DNA of 64,000 bases from Ignavibacteriota bacterium (GTDB lineage Bacteria > Bacteroidota > Ignavibacteria > Ignavibacteriales > Melioribacteraceae), in contig JADJOX010000007.1 in NCBI GenBank assembly GCA_016713565.1, positions 1,478,501 to 1,542,500 on the forward strand, in the 5' to 3' direction. The notes under the pieces were generated by a model. The model did not search any database and had not been told where the DNA came from. It saw only the letters and a list, made by a program, of their open reading frames with translations. Positions 16,377 to 26,798 of the stretch are shown in pieces (position 1 is the stretch's first letter; every line of letters begins with the position of its first letter). The position numbers and the translations under genes were made by a program.

Positions 16377-18629
16377 CTATTTATTATTCATCGCTTCAAC
16401 AGCCGCAATTGCAGATAAATTAATAATATCATCAACTGAAACATCTCTTTGCAGAACATGAACAGGTTTTTTCATTCCCATTAATATTGGTCCAATAACT
16501 GTAGCTTCGGTCAATCTATTTAAAAGTTTATAAGCAATATTACCGGCATCAAGATTTGGGAATATAAGTACATTCGCCCCGCCTCTAATTTTTGCAAAAG
16601 GAAACTCATGTTCTATAATTTCGGGCACAACAGCAGTGTCTGCCTGCATTTCACCGTCAATAATAATATCGGGACGTAATTCATTTACAATTTTTACGGC
16701 ATCTCTAACTTTGTTAGATTCCGGGTAATTAGTGCTTCCGAAATTACTGAAAGAAAGCATCGCAACAACGGGTTGAATATCAAATTGTTTTGCGGTATCC
16801 GCGGCGCTTATCGCTATTTCAGCAAGTTGCTCGGCATTTGGATTTACGTTAACGGTAGTATCAGCTAAAAAATATACTTTTCTATTTATGATAACTATGT
16901 ATAATCCGGAAACAATTTTAAATCCTTTTTTAACGCCGATTGTTTCCAAAGCAGGTTTTATTGTTGTTGGATAACTATGACCTAAACCGCCTATTAATGC
17001 GTGAGCATCGCCCATTAAAACAAGCATAGAACCCAAATAATTAGGAAGTTTCATCAGTTCTTTCGCTTCGTTTAATGTTAATCCTTTTCTTTGTCGCAGT
17101 TTATAAAATTCCTGTGCAAATTCATTATGCTTAGCAAAATTATTAGGATCAACAATTTCGAATTTCGTTTTTTCATAACCAAGCTCATCCAATTTCTTTT
17201 CAATTATTTCACGGTTACCTATTAAAATAGGGATGCTTATATTATCGTTCAACGCGGAATTTGCGGCTCTAATTATTTTTTCTTCTTCTCCTTCGGCATA
17301 AACAATTTTTCTTGGGTTTTTCTGGGCTTTATGTATCATCATTCTAATAATTTCCGTAGAATAGCCCAGACGTTCTTTTAGCTGCTCTTCATATTTAACC
17401 CAATCATTTATTTGAATTCGAGCAACGCCTGTTTCCATTGCGGCTTTTGCGACAGCGGGTGCAACTTTCCACAAAACCCTGCCGTCAAACGGTTTTGGAA
17501 TAATATAATTTGTACCAAATTCAAAATCAGTTCCTCCGTAAGCACGAATTACAGCGTCCGGAACTTTTTCTTTAGCCAAATTTGCCAAAGCTTTTGTCGC
17601 GGCCATTTTCATTTCTTCATTAATCGCGCTTGCTCTAACATCCAAAGCTCCTCTAAAAATAAAAGGAAAACCCAAAACATTGTTTACTTGATTTGGATAA
17701 TCGCTTCTGCCTGTGGCCATAATTATATCTGTTCTAACAGAAGTAGCTTCTTCATATGTTATTTCAGGATCAGGATTTGCCATTGCGAATACAATTGGAT
17801 TAGGCGCCATAGATATTACCATTTCTTTGGAAACAACATTTGCTTTCGATAATCCAATAAAAACGTCCGCATCTTTCATTCCATCTTCTAATGTTGGATA
17901 ATGAATATCTTGAGCAAATTCCATTTTCTGCGAATTTAAATCCGTTCTTCCTTTATGAATATGACCTTTTGAATCGAACATTGCAATATTTTTTACGTTC
18001 ACACCGGCGCTAATGTAAAGTTTACAGCAAGATACCGCAGCGGCTCCGGCTCCGGACACCACCAATCTTAAATCAGAAAGTTTTTTATTTGCCAATTCTG
18101 CAGCATTAATTAAAGCCGCGCATGAAATAATTGCTGTTCCATGCTGATCGTCATGAAAAACAGGAATATTCATAGTTCGTTTTAATTCTTCTTCAATTTC
18201 AAAGCACTCTGGCGCCTTAATATCTTCTAAATTTATTCCGCCAAATGTGGGTTCCAATAATTGAACGGCTCTAATTACTTCTTTTGGATCTTTGGTTTTT
18301 AGTTCGATATCAAAAACATCAATATCTGCAAAACGTTTAAATAAAACTCCTTTTCCTTCCATTACAGGTTTGCCTGCTTCGGGACCAATATCACCTAATC
18401 CCAATACTGCTGTGCCATTACTCACAACCGCAACTAAATTTCCTTTAGCGGTATATTGATAAACATCTTCCGGCTTTTTTTCTATTTCTCTGCATGGCTC
18501 GGCAACGCCGGGAGTGTAAGCTAATGATAAATCTCTTGCTGTAAAGCAAGGCTTAGAAGCGATAACTTCTACTTTTCCTTTTCTGCCCTCCGAGTGATAT
18601 TTAAGGGCTTCTTCTTTGGTAACGCTCAT
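16377..18629 (-). CDS. maeB: NADP-dependent malic enzyme, MaeB type with phosphotransacetylase-like domain
   Basis: The 750-residue protein has the two-part MaeB layout. Residues 1-420 are the malic enzyme, with [38 protein letters not shown] near residue 78, the metal and substrate segment [13 protein letters not shown] near 135, [10 protein letters not shown] near 158 and the Rossmann loop [12 protein letters not shown] near 190. Residues about 430-750 resemble phosphotransacetylase ([57 protein letters not shown]). This domain is regulatory in MaeB (acetyl-CoA inhibition) rather than clearly catalytic. The enzyme oxidises malate to pyruvate and CO2 with NADP, giving NADPH and linking the TCA cycle to pyruvate. 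It is monocistronic. Confidence 0.95.
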   Translation of the reverse strand: MSVTKEEALKYHSEGRKGKVEVIASKPCFTARDLSLAYTPGVAEPCREIEKKPEDVYQYTAKGNLVAVVSNGTAVLGLGDIGPEAGKPVMEGKGVLFKRFADIDVFDIELKTKDPKEVIRAVQLLEPTFGGINLEDIKAPECFEIEEELKRTMNIPVFHDDQHGTAIISCAALINAAELANKKLSDLRLVVSGAGAAAVSCCKLYISAGVNVKNIAMFDSKGHIHKGRTDLNSQKMEFAQDIHYPTLEDGMKDADVFIGLSKANVVSKEMVISMAPNPIVFAMANPDPEITYEEATSVRTDIIMATGRSDYPNQVNNVLGFPFIFRGALDVRASAINEEMKMAATKALANLAKEKVPDAVIRAYGGTDFEFGTNYIIPKPFDGRVLWKVAPAVAKAAMETGVARIQINDWVKYEEQLKERLGYSTEIIRMMIHKAQKNPRKIVYAEGEEEKIIRAANSALNDNISIPILIGNREIIEKKLDELGYEKTKFEIVDPNNFAKHNEFAQEFYKLRQRKGLTLNEAKELMKLPNYLGSMLVLMGDAHALIGGLGHSYPTTIKPALETIGVKKGFKIVSGLYIVIINRKVYFLADTTVNVNPNAEQLAEIAISAADTAKQFDIQPVVAMLSFSNFGSTNYPESNKVRDAVKIVNELRPDIIIDGEMQADTAVVPEIIEHEFPFAKIRGGANVLIFPNLDAGNIAYKLLNRLTEATVIGPILMGMKKPVHVLQRDVSVDDIINLSAIAAVEAMNNK

Positions 18630-19001
18630 AATTAATAATCCTCTTATTAATATCTTGAATATATTTTAAAATTGTTCTGCCAAATAAAAATTTCGTTCTC
18701 TCAAATATTTTTTGGAAAAATAAATATAAGTCTTAATTTTTGATTTATAGTATAAAATTTTTTGTAATATTTTTGAATTTGATATTGATCTTCTTTGGAT
18801 TTGCTAAGGTAAAATTTTAGTATGTAGAGAATATTTTTCGTAACTGCTCTGAGAAATGAAAATCTAAATATTCATTACTAAAATACGGACTTTTTTAATT
18901 CATTACTATAAAAATTATTTTTGAATTTATTTGATTTTTTATCGTGAGTAATAATTATTTTTTCATTATGTGTAAAATTTTTTAAGAAAGGAAAAACAAG
19001 T
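18630..19001. other. Intergenic region between divergent maeB and DUF2461 genes
   Basis: This 372-base AT-rich stretch must hold promoters for both divergent genes. I see no RNA gene, repeat or convincing open reading frame. An AGAAAGGAAAAACA ribosome site lies just before 19002. A short minus-strand frame overlapping the right end lacks coding character. Confidence 0.5.
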
Positions 19002-19667
19002 ATGAACTTTTTTTCAAAAGATTTTATTGAGTTTATGAGCGAATTGGAAAAAAATAACAATCGCGATTGGTTTACTGCCAATAAATCAAGATATGAAAAA
19101 TTTGTAAAAGTTCCATTTGAAAATTTTGTTCAGCATATGATTTATAAATTTCAAGAAATAGATGAAAATTTAATGATAACCCCGAACGAAGCAATTTTTA
19201 GAATTTACCGTGATATAAGATTTAGTAAAGATAAAACTCCGTATAAAACACATGTATCGGCGATAATTGCCAACGGCGGAAGAAAAAATTTTAGAGATCC
19301 CGGAGTTTATATTGAAATCAAATACGACAAATTGAATTTTTACAGCGGAATTTATGAAATGAGCAAAGAACAAATTTATAACACAAGAAAATATATAGTT
19401 TCGCATTTAAAAGAATTTGATAAATTATTGAACGAAAAAGATTTTAAAAAATATTTCAAAACTATTCAGGGTGAGCAAAACAAAGTAATTCCCGCGGAAT
19501 TTAAAGAAGCGGTTCAAAGTCAGCCGTTAATTGCGAACAAGCAATTTTACTATTTTCATACGTTACCGCAAAATAAAATTTTAAGCAAAAATTTAACCGA
19601 TGACTTAGTGAAACTTTATTTGTGCGCAAAACCTATGAATAATTTTTTAACAAATGCCGTTAAGTAA
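19002..19667 (+). CDS. DUF2461 (TIGR02453) family protein
   Basis: The 221-residue protein matches the DUF2461 family in length and key segments: FIEFMSELEKNNNRDWFTANKSRYEKFVKVPFE at the start, FRIYRDIRFSKDKTPYKTH near residue 68, GVYIEIKYDKLNFYSGIYEM near residue 103, and a C-terminal FYYFHTLP. It is cytoplasmic, with no signal or membrane segment. The family occurs widely in bacteria and some fungi with no proven biochemical role. It is 25 bases upstream of an exported M28 peptidase gene and may share its transcript, but nothing else suggests a common role. Confidence 0.88.
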   Translation: MNFFSKDFIEFMSELEKNNNRDWFTANKSRYEKFVKVPFENFVQHMIYKFQEIDENLMITPNEAIFRIYRDIRFSKDKTPYKTHVSAIIANGGRKNFRDPGVYIEIKYDKLNFYSGIYEMSKEQIYNTRKYIVSHLKEFDKLLNEKDFKKYFKTIQGEQNKVIPAEFKEAVQSQPLIANKQFYYFHTLPQNKILSKNLTDDLVKLYLCAKPMNNFLTNAVK

Positions 19668-19692
19668 AAATTGAAATTTTGAAGGGGAAAAA

Positions 19693-21234
19693 TTGAAATC
19701 ACAAAATAAAATAAATACGTTAATTCTCATCCTAATTTCCTTTACCGCCGTGTTTTCTCAAATTGAAAAAGGAAATTTAAATTCATATAATTATGTGAAA
19801 TCGAATTTGGAGTTTCTTGCTTCCGATGAATTGGAAGGAAGAGAAATTGGTTCAAGAGGAGAAAAAATCGCGTCGCTGTTCATATCCGAAGAGCTGGAAA
19901 AATATGGAGTAAAACCATTTGGAGAAAATGGAACCTATTTCCAGAATTTCAATATTTTTGCCGAAGGATTTGATGAGGGCGCTAATGTAGCGTTTCAATT
20001 TGAAGACAGTTCAAAAATAGTTTATGAAAACGGGACCGATGTTTGTTTTTTATCAAGAAATCTTCCATCTGAAAAAAGCGCAAATAAATTATTTAATATT
20101 GTATTTGTCGGTTATGGAATAGAATCCGATGAAGATAATTATAACAGCTATAAAGATATTGATGTAAATGGAAAAGTTGTAATTTGCTTGAACGGAAGTC
20201 CGAAAAAAGACGGAAAAGAAATTTTAAGCGAAAATACAGTAAGAAAATATAAACGGTCAAACGCAAAGAATGAAACGGCAAAAGAAAAAGGCGCCGCGGC
20301 ATTAATTGTTATTGCGGATGACGGGATACTAAATTTCTGGAATTATATTCAACAGATGGCAACATCGAAAAAATATTTTCTTGAAAGTGAATTAAAAACG
20401 GAAGATCAAAATGATATTCCATCAGTTGTGCTGAATGAAAATGCGGCTAAAACTTTATTGGCTAACGAAAAATACAATTTGGATTACATAAATAATAATT
20501 TATCAGATCCAGCAAACTTTGAATTGAAGACAAAAATTAAACTTAATTATAAAATTTTAAGTGAAAAAAAAGTAGCGCGGAATGTTATCGGAGTGATTGA
20601 AGGAAATGATACTAATCTAAAAAATGAATTTGTGGCAATAGGCGCGCATTATGACCATGAAGGAATTAAAGGAAATCAAATTTATAATGGCGCTGATGAT
20701 AATGGATCCGGTACCGTAACAATTTTAGAAACGGCTAGAAGATTGGCACTCGAAAAAAATAATAAAAGATCAATTCTTGTAATTTTTCACACCGGTGAAG
20801 AAAAAGGATTGTTGGGTGCTGAGTATCTTACAAAGAACAGCAATTTTATAGATAAAATTATTTCCTATACAAACATTGATATGGTCGGAAGAGAAAGCGA
20901 AGATTCAATTTATTGTATTGGCGCCAGCAAATTGAGTAAGGAATTGGGGAAATTGGTAGAAGACGCAAATCAAAGCTCGGCTAAATTCTATTTGAATTAT
21001 AAATTTGATGATCCCAACGATCCGAATAGATTTTATTATAGAAGCGATCATATTCATTATGCTGAAAAAGGAATTCCAATTGCTTTTTTTTACGATTATA
21101 TGAACGAAGATTATCATAAACCGACCGACGATGTTGAGAAAATTAATTTTAATAAAATTTTAAAAACTGTTGATCTATTGGAAAATTTGACGATCAGTAT
21201 TTCTAATCTTGATCATAAATTAAAATTGGATTGA
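19693..21234 (+). CDS. Secreted M28 family aminopeptidase with PA domain
   Basis: The 513-residue protein starts at TTG 19693 behind a good AGGGG site; no in-frame ATG gives a better signal peptide (hydrophobic residues 9-22, TAVFSQ). Residues about 125-290 are a protease-associated insert (VGYGIESDEDNYNSYKDIDVNGKVVICLNG). The M28 zinc site is complete: GAHYDHEG near residue 318, GADDNGSGT near 334, HTGEEKGLLGAEYL near 367 with the catalytic Glu, NIDMVGR near 395 and SDHIHYAEKGIP near 453. It would release N-terminal residues from peptides in the periplasm or outside. It follows DUF2461 closely and precedes a secreted M1 peptidase, so both peptidases may serve protein scavenging. Confidence 0.92.
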   Translation: MKSQNKINTLILILISFTAVFSQIEKGNLNSYNYVKSNLEFLASDELEGREIGSRGEKIASLFISEELEKYGVKPFGENGTYFQNFNIFAEGFDEGANVAFQFEDSSKIVYENGTDVCFLSRNLPSEKSANKLFNIVFVGYGIESDEDNYNSYKDIDVNGKVVICLNGSPKKDGKEILSENTVRKYKRSNAKNETAKEKGAAALIVIADDGILNFWNYIQQMATSKKYFLESELKTEDQNDIPSVVLNENAAKTLLANEKYNLDYINNNLSDPANFELKTKIKLNYKILSEKKVARNVIGVIEGNDTNLKNEFVAIGAHYDHEGIKGNQIYNGADDNGSGTVTILETARRLALEKNNKRSILVIFHTGEEKGLLGAEYLTKNSNFIDKIISYTNIDMVGRESEDSIYCIGASKLSKELGKLVEDANQSSAKFYLNYKFDDPNDPNRFYYRSDHIHYAEKGIPIAFFYDYMNEDYHKPTDDVEKINFNKILKTVDLLENLTISISNLDHKLKLD

Positions 21235-21433
21235 AACAATAATTAAATTTAGTTATTCAATTTATTCTTAATAAACGAAGTCATTTAATGCCTTCGAGAA
21301 ATGAGAGTCTTAAAGTAAAATAATTTAAATGCCGCTAAATATTGAGAATAGAAAAACATAATTGTCTTGATGGCAATGTTTTAATAAATATTATACAAAA
21401 ACATTTACTGAATTATTTAAGGAACAATTTTCA

Positions 21434-23326
21434 ATGAAGTTTTTATTTCTATTCACAATATTTTTTATTTCACAAATTCACTCTCAGCAAATCTCAATTT
21501 ATACTCCTTTCGAAATTCAAAACGCTATAAAAAATGAGACCAGAACATTGACCGGCATACCGGGAAAAAATTATTGGCAGAATAAAAGCAATTATAATAT
21601 TTGTGTAGAAGTTAATACGGAAACCGGTTTGCTTACCGGTGAAGAAAAAATTAAATATTTTAATAATAGTCCTGATTCATTAGATAGAATTGTAATCAGA
21701 CTTTATCAGGATATTGCCAAAACAAACGCTTCGAGAAATTGGTTTGTAAACGCAAAATATTTAAATGAAGGTGTAGAACTTAAAGAATTAAAAATAAACA
21801 ATAAAAATTATGATCTAAGCGATACCAGTAAAAGTGTATTTAGAGGTTCAACAAATTTAAGCGTAAAATTAGATAAAATTCTCTATTCAAAATCTGAATT
21901 GAACATTGAAGTGAAGTGGCAGTTTGTTATTCCAAAAGATTTTAAACTCAGAATGGGAAATTACGGAAACGGTAATTTCTTTGTCGCTTATTGGTATCCG
22001 CAAATTGCTGTTTATGATGACATTGATGGCTGGGATACTCATGATTATCAAGGTACGGTGGAATTTTATAATGATTTCAATAATTACAACGTACAGCTGA
22101 AAATTCCGGCAGGATATATCGCTTGGGCAACCGGAGAATTGCAAAACGCGGATAAAGTTTTAAGGAAAGATATTTTTGAGAAATATCAAAAGGCAAAAAT
22201 ATCTGACGAAACAATAAGAATTATTACTCCGGAAGATTATAATAAAGGTTTGGTAACTTCTGATAACGTAATAAACATTTGGAATTTTAAGGCTGATAAT
22301 GTAACCGATTTTTCATTCGCGCTGAGTAATAGTTATAATTGGGATGGCGCAAGCGTAGTTGTGGATGATAAAACCGGTAGAAGAGCGTTGTCCGATGTTG
22401 TTTATAATAATGGAACAATTCATTATGATAAAGCTGCGGAATATTCGCGAGAATCTTTAAAATATTTGTCACATCAAATACCGGGATTTTCTTATCCGTA
22501 TTCTCATGTAACTTCTTTTTGTAATGGCGGCAAAAGCGGCGGTATGGAAACCCCGATGATGGCAAATGACGGCGCTCCTGAAAAATTAGAAAATCATATC
22601 GGATTAATTTTTCATGAAATAGCGCACAATTATTTTCCTTTTATGATGGGAACAAACGAAAGAAAATATGCTTGGATGGATGAAGGCTGGGCATCGTTTC
22701 TTCCGAAAGATGTTGTTGATAAATATGTCCCGGAATATGATTATTTAAAAAACAGAGTAAATGGATTTGAAAGGACCGCGGGTTATGAATCCGAACTTCC
22801 ACCCATGGTTGTTTCATATTCTTATTTAACGGATTATTCAAGAACCGGATTTTATGATAGACCTTCTGTCGCGTATTATCAACTAAAAGAATTACTCGGT
22901 AATGAACTCTTTAAAGACGCAATTTATGAATATATTGACAAATGGAACGGAAAACATCCTGTTCCGTTGGATTTTTTTAATATAATAAATGAAGCCGCAA
23001 AAGAAGATCTATCATGGTTTTGGAAACCTTGGTTTTATGAATTCGGTTATCCGGATTTGGCAATAGAAAATGTGGAAATTCTTAATGGAAAAATTTCCAC
23101 AAAAGTTGCAAAAAAAGGAAACATTCCTACAAACGTAAAAGTGATATTTGAATTTGAAGATGGAACAAACGAAACTGTGGAAAAATCAGCATGCGTTTGG
23201 AAAGGCGGAAATAATTCAATAAATGTAAATATTGAAAGTAATAAAAAATTGAGTAAAGTAACAGTTGGCGATAAACACATTCCCGATTCTGTTAAAGGAA
23301 ATGATGTTTATAAAGTTTCCAACTAG
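21434..23326 (+). CDS. Secreted M1 family metallopeptidase
   Basis: The 630-residue protein has a signal peptide (residues 1-17, ending IHSQQ). An M1 N-terminal beta-sandwich follows (ETGLLTGEEKIKYFNNSPDSL). The zinc site is HEIAH near residue 394, followed 18 residues later by the Glu of WMDEGWASF. The exopeptidase GAMEN motif appears as the variant GGMETPMM near residue 375, a substitution common in this secreted subgroup. The C-terminal domain (residues 530-630) is beta-rich (IENVEILNGKISTKVAKKG). It likely trims peptides outside the cell. An intrinsic terminator follows at 23397-23424. Confidence 0.9.
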   Translation: MKFLFLFTIFFISQIHSQQISIYTPFEIQNAIKNETRTLTGIPGKNYWQNKSNYNICVEVNTETGLLTGEEKIKYFNNSPDSLDRIVIRLYQDIAKTNASRNWFVNAKYLNEGVELKELKINNKNYDLSDTSKSVFRGSTNLSVKLDKILYSKSELNIEVKWQFVIPKDFKLRMGNYGNGNFFVAYWYPQIAVYDDIDGWDTHDYQGTVEFYNDFNNYNVQLKIPAGYIAWATGELQNADKVLRKDIFEKYQKAKISDETIRIITPEDYNKGLVTSDNVINIWNFKADNVTDFSFALSNSYNWDGASVVVDDKTGRRALSDVVYNNGTIHYDKAAEYSRESLKYLSHQIPGFSYPYSHVTSFCNGGKSGGMETPMMANDGAPEKLENHIGLIFHEIAHNYFPFMMGTNERKYAWMDEGWASFLPKDVVDKYVPEYDYLKNRVNGFERTAGYESELPPMVVSYSYLTDYSRTGFYDRPSVAYYQLKELLGNELFKDAIYEYIDKWNGKHPVPLDFFNIINEAAKEDLSWFWKPWFYEFGYPDLAIENVEILNGKISTKVAKKGNIPTNVKVIFEFEDGTNETVEKSACVWKGGNNSINVNIESNKKLSKVTVGDKHIPDSVKGNDVYKVSN

Positions 23327-23396
23327 TATATAAAAATTTAAAGACACGATATTTTAAAAATCGCAATTACAATAAAATTTATCTTAAATATAAATT

Positions 23397-23424
23397 AGGC
23401 TTTTATCAAAACCGGTAAAAGCCT
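23397..23424 (+). terminator. Rho-independent terminator after the M1 peptidase gene
   Basis: AGGCTTTTA (23397-23405) and TAAAAGCCT (23416-23424) form a perfect 9-bp stem followed by a run of T from 23424. It lies 71 bases after the stop at 23326. Confidence 0.88.
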
Positions 23425-23512
23425 TTTTTATTTTAAACTTTACTTTAAAATCGAATTAAGTTGAAAGATTTTAATAATTTTAAAATGTAAATTTTTTTTG
23501 ATTGAGGAAATT

Positions 23513-24121
23513 ATGACCAGATTTAAATCGTTTATTACTACAACTTTCATCGGTGGATTTCTAATTTTTCTTCCGCTTGTAATTTTAGCAATTACAATAA
23601 ATTGGATTTTTGAGGTTGTTTCAGATAACCTAAATCCCATTTCTTCTTTATTGGTGCAGACTACAAAAGTTCACGAATATTTGGCGTTTTTAATTTCCGT
23701 TATAATTTTTCTTGGAGTTTGTTTTTTGCTCGGATTGTTTGTAAGAACTCGTTACGGAAACGTAGCTTACAATTTGTTTGAAGAAAATATCCTTAAAAAA
23801 GTTCCGGGTTACAGAATAATAAAAGAAACAATCGTTCAGCTTTTCGGAAGTCAAAAAAATCTTTTTTCAGGAGTTGCATTAATAAATTTATTTGGAAATG
23901 AAACTTTAACAACGGCATTTATCACCGATGAACATTCAAACGGATGGTTTACGGTTTTTATTCCTTCAGGTCCGGCTCCAACTGCGGGATTTACATATCA
24001 TCTTCCGCCGAAATATGTTCATAAAATTAATTACCCAATTGATTTGGCAATGAAGACAATTATTAGTCTTGGCGCGGGATCAAAAAACATACTTGAAATG
24101 TATAATGTAGAAAATAAGTAA
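23513..24121 (+). CDS. DUF502 family membrane protein
   Basis: Starting at ATG 23513 (behind GAGGAA; the TTG at 23498 is less likely) the protein has 202 residues. It has two membrane helices (residues about 8-30 and 48-72) and a cytoplasmic beta-rich domain with FEENILKKVPGYRIIKETIVQLFGSQ, GWFTVFIPSGPAPTAGFTYHLPPKYVH and a C-terminal IISLGAGS. These are hallmarks of DUF502. The family is widespread, including in plants (COV proteins needed for vascular patterning), but its molecular role is unknown. It is flanked by terminator and gap, so probably monocistronic. Confidence 0.88.
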   Translation: MTRFKSFITTTFIGGFLIFLPLVILAITINWIFEVVSDNLNPISSLLVQTTKVHEYLAFLISVIIFLGVCFLLGLFVRTRYGNVAYNLFEENILKKVPGYRIIKETIVQLFGSQKNLFSGVALINLFGNETLTTAFITDEHSNGWFTVFIPSGPAPTAGFTYHLPPKYVHKINYPIDLAMKTIISLGAGSKNILEMYNVENK

Positions 24122-24204
24122 AAATTGTAAATTGTTTATTTAGATAACCGGAACTTATTTGGAGCTGTAAATAAATATTATTTAATTAAATTTTTGCTGA
24201 AATC

Positions 24205-24630
24205 ATGAAAATAAAGAAAGTATTTTTAAGTGTTTTATTACTTGGCATTTCCTCAATAATCTCTGTTGCCCAAGATAACCCGACCCAAGATTCAACAAAA
24301 ATCAATTCCGAATTCAAACTGAGATTAAATGACAATTCTATGTATATCTCACCGTTACGTTCATTTCAAATACCCGAGTTTGAAGATCCGTATACTCAAT
24401 TAATTTTACCGGATTTATATGAACAAAATCCCCAAACAGAAGCGGTTTCTTTAATGCAGTTAAGGAATAATATAAATCAAAGTATGCAGGTTTACCATCA
24501 AGGAATGATAAAAAATGATCTTGGAGTTGTTGGTAAAATTCTTGGGTATACAAATGCCGCCGCCGCTATTGGTCTAGCGGCATATCATGTTTATAAGTAT
24601 AAAGAACATTACGGATTTAAGAAAAAGTAA
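24205..24630 (+). CDS. Small exported protein of unknown function
   Basis: This 141-residue protein has a signal peptide (hydrophobic residues 5-20, ending SVAQ). A polar stretch follows with several Pro residues (FQIPEFEDPYTQLILPDLYEQNP), then a C-terminal segment VGKILGYTNAAAAIGLAAYHVYKYKEHYGFKKK that is a probable membrane or surface helix with a basic tail. I recognise no family. Its position between DUF502 and an envelope lipoprotein fits an envelope protein. Codon use looks like its neighbours. Confidence 0.6.
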   Translation: MKIKKVFLSVLLLGISSIISVAQDNPTQDSTKINSEFKLRLNDNSMYISPLRSFQIPEFEDPYTQLILPDLYEQNPQTEAVSLMQLRNNINQSMQVYHQGMIKNDLGVVGKILGYTNAAAAIGLAAYHVYKYKEHYGFKKK

Positions 24631-24805
24631 CTTTAAAGAACTTACATAATTTTTATAGATTTCTTTTCATGTCCATTTTATAAAACAGTAACTATATTAA
24701 ATTAGACAAATCCATCTCATCTTAATTAATTTCAAATCAAATTCAATTATTTTTTTGGCACTTTTATTGAACTTTCAGTTGATACTAAATTTTTAACGGT
24801 GACCT

Positions 24806-25519
24806 ATGAAAACTTCAAAACTACTAATTTTTACAACTATCCTTTTACTTGGATTAACAAATTGCTCATCAACTTATTATTCGCTTTTTCCGGATGAAGA
24901 ATCAAAATTTGAAATGGGAAGAAAGATAATTGAAAAAGAAGATAGTGTGGCTTATTCATCTTTAACTTTTGAGGAAAGTACTGATCGTGAATACATTTTG
25001 GATCTTTATGTATTTAACAAAAGCGGTGAAAAAATTACAGTTGATCCGAAATTGGCTTATTTTAAGGTCTATAATGAAGACAGAAAACCAATAAACAAAG
25101 AAAATTATTTCGCGCTCGATCCGGAAAACCAAATAAGTAAAATAAATTCGGATATAAAAAATCGCGAAACAGATCATAATGTCGCTACAGGACTTAATAT
25201 CGCGTTTTCGCTTTTAAGTACAATTGTAGATTTAGCAGATGATGATGATAACGACGTTGAAGAAGTTGCGGGAAATGTAGCGGTATTTGCGGATAATCAA
25301 ATAAACGAAGAAATTTCTTACAGTAATGATACCGAATATCTTGAAAGCAGAAAAGATTTTTGGAAAAATGATGTTCTAAGAATAACCGATCTTGATTCAG
25401 AAGAATCGGTACAAGGTACTTTACTTATTCCAATTTTTAATTTCGCCAAATATGTAAAATTATTTATTCCTATCGGAAATACGACTCACATTTATAAATT
25501 TAAGCAAGAAGAAAAATAA
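24806..25519 (+). CDS. Putative lipoprotein
   Basis: The 237-residue protein has a lipoprotein signal (MKTSKLLIFTTILLLGLTNC, lipobox Cys at residue 20) and no known domain. Residues 40-110 are beta-rich and charged (SLTFEESTDREYILDLYVFNKSGEKITVDP), reminiscent of an Ig-like fold. Residues about 125-150 are hydrophobic-amphipathic (GLNIAFSLLSTIVDLADDDDND), with a notable run of four Asp near residue 147. Export and lipid anchoring are well supported; function is unknown. A long hairpin terminator follows at 25541-25578, isolating it from the downstream sigma-factor operon. Confidence 0.65.
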   Translation: MKTSKLLIFTTILLLGLTNCSSTYYSLFPDEESKFEMGRKIIEKEDSVAYSSLTFEESTDREYILDLYVFNKSGEKITVDPKLAYFKVYNEDRKPINKENYFALDPENQISKINSDIKNRETDHNVATGLNIAFSLLSTIVDLADDDDNDVEEVAGNVAVFADNQINEEISYSNDTEYLESRKDFWKNDVLRITDLDSEESVQGTLLIPIFNFAKYVKLFIPIGNTTHIYKFKQEEK

Positions 25520-25540
25520 TAACTTTCAATTAGCCCCAAC

Positions 25541-25578
25541 TTTAAAATGCCTAATTACTTTTAATTAGGTATTTTAAA
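25541..25578 (+). terminator. Long stem-loop terminator after the lipoprotein gene
   Basis: TTTAAAATGCCTAATTA (25541-25557) pairs over 17 bases with 25562-25578, with one G-T wobble and a four-base loop. It starts 22 bases after the stop at 25519 and separates the lipoprotein from the sigma-factor operon. The AT-rich top and absence of a long T run after it make Rho-independence less certain. Confidence 0.7.
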
Positions 25579-25645
25579 AAACTCAAATCATTATACAATT
25601 AATTTCCTTTTCTTTCGTTTACATTACTAGAAAGATGAAAATTTT

Positions 25646-26206
25646 ATGCTTGAAAATGAACTTTTAGAAAAGTGTTCAAATGGTGACGGAATTGCCTTTA
25701 AGCGGTTGATAAATATCTATAGAATTCAACTGTTCGGTTATTTGTGGCGGTTCAGCAGTTCAAGATTCGAAGCTGAAGAAATGTTTCAGGAAACTTTAAT
25801 AAAAGTTTGGAAAGGATTTAAAAAGTATGATCATCGGCAGAAATTTTCATCATGGCTTTTTACAATTGCGCACAATGTAGCAATGGATCAATTAAGGAAA
25901 AGGAAAACAGATACTGCCGCAATATCAATACAAGAAAATCTAGAAATAGAGAATGATAAAAGACCGGATGAAGAGTTAATAAATAAAGAAAAAATTGAAA
26001 TTATTAATCGAACGGTGGAAAATTTACCGGAAAAACAAAAATCGGTTTTTTTACTTAGACAACATGGAGAGTTAACTTTTAAGGATATAGCGGAAATATT
26101 GAATGAACCGTTGAATACTGTTATTAGTCATATGCATTATGCGGTAAAAAAAATTAAAAAACAATTGGCGTACGAAAATGAATCTCAGCGAAGATCAGTT
26201 ATATAA
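25646..26206 (+). CDS. ECF-type RNA polymerase sigma factor
   Basis: The 186-residue protein has sigma region 2 (residues 8-75: AFKRLINIYRIQLFGYLWRF, EAEEMFQETLIKVWKGF, FSSWLFTIAHNVAMDQLRKRK). It also has region 4 (residues 125-175: LPEKQKSVFLLRQHGELTFKDIAEILNEPLNTVISHMHYAVKKIKKQL, a helix-turn-helix), with the linker typical of sigma-70 family ECF factors. It would redirect RNA polymerase to envelope-stress or metabolic promoters. The next gene, overlapping by 29 bases, encodes a membrane protein of anti-sigma type. A secreted coiled-coil protein follows, so the three form one regulatory unit. The trigger is unknown. Confidence 0.92.
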   Translation: MLENELLEKCSNGDGIAFKRLINIYRIQLFGYLWRFSSSRFEAEEMFQETLIKVWKGFKKYDHRQKFSSWLFTIAHNVAMDQLRKRKTDTAAISIQENLEIENDKRPDEELINKEKIEIINRTVENLPEKQKSVFLLRQHGELTFKDIAEILNEPLNTVISHMHYAVKKIKKQLAYENESQRRSVI

Positions 26207-26786
26207 AGATTTTGAAAAAGAAGTTTGGTTATATCTTGATAACCAGCTTGATGAAAAACGAAAATTATTTTGGGATAATAAAATTGAAAAATATCCTTTG
26301 CTGAAAGAATATATTGATGAATATACAGCAATCTCAAATGAATATAAATCCAAAAATTTAATTGATATTGACGATGAAAGATTCAATTTAATGATAGATA
26401 ACGCGGTTGAAAAAAGATCAGTTATTGCAAAAATTAAAGATTTCATCCTAAATAATTTTAACACAGAAACAAAAATCAGCTTTGGTAAAATCGCGTTCGC
26501 AAGTTTCTTAATTATTGCGTCAATAATCATTTCAATAATTTCAAATAAACCAAACCCGATAAATAAATTAAATAAAACTATAAACAGCGAATTGCTTGAA
26601 TGGAACCCGAAATATTTTGAAAAGCAAATTAACAAAGTTGAAACAATGCTTAAATTAACAAAAGACGACGATTATAAAAAATATTCCAAGTATGGACTAA
26701 CATCAGAAAATGTTGATAAAAACTTGAATTACATTGGAAACAATATTGACGAACTTAAAAAAGAAATTAACAGTAAGGAATTATAA
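26178..26786 (+). CDS. Probable membrane-bound anti-sigma factor
   Basis: The 202-residue protein overlaps the sigma-factor gene by 29 bases, which favours coupled translation at a fixed ratio. Its cytoplasmic N-terminus (residues 1-95) has the acidic helical look of anti-sigma domains (EKEVWLYLDNQLDEKRKLFWDNKIEKYPLLKEYIDEY), but no HxxxCxxC zinc motif. One membrane helix spans about residues 98-117 (FGKIAFASFLIIASIIISII). The outer part (120-202) is charged and helical. Position and topology imply that it holds the sigma factor at the membrane until a signal arrives. Family identification rests on context more than sequence. Confidence 0.7.
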   Translation: MNLSEDQLYKDFEKEVWLYLDNQLDEKRKLFWDNKIEKYPLLKEYIDEYTAISNEYKSKNLIDIDDERFNLMIDNAVEKRSVIAKIKDFILNNFNTETKISFGKIAFASFLIIASIIISIISNKPNPINKLNKTINSELLEWNPKYFEKQINKVETMLKLTKDDDYKKYSKYGLTSENVDKNLNYIGNNIDELKKEINSKEL

Positions 26787-26798
26787 ACGAGGTATAAT

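Noticed and set aside
17412..17852. A 146-residue plus-strand open frame
   Set aside because: It is antisense to maeB, has no ribosome site and an odd Cys/Asn/Phe-rich composition typical of a reverse-strand shadow.
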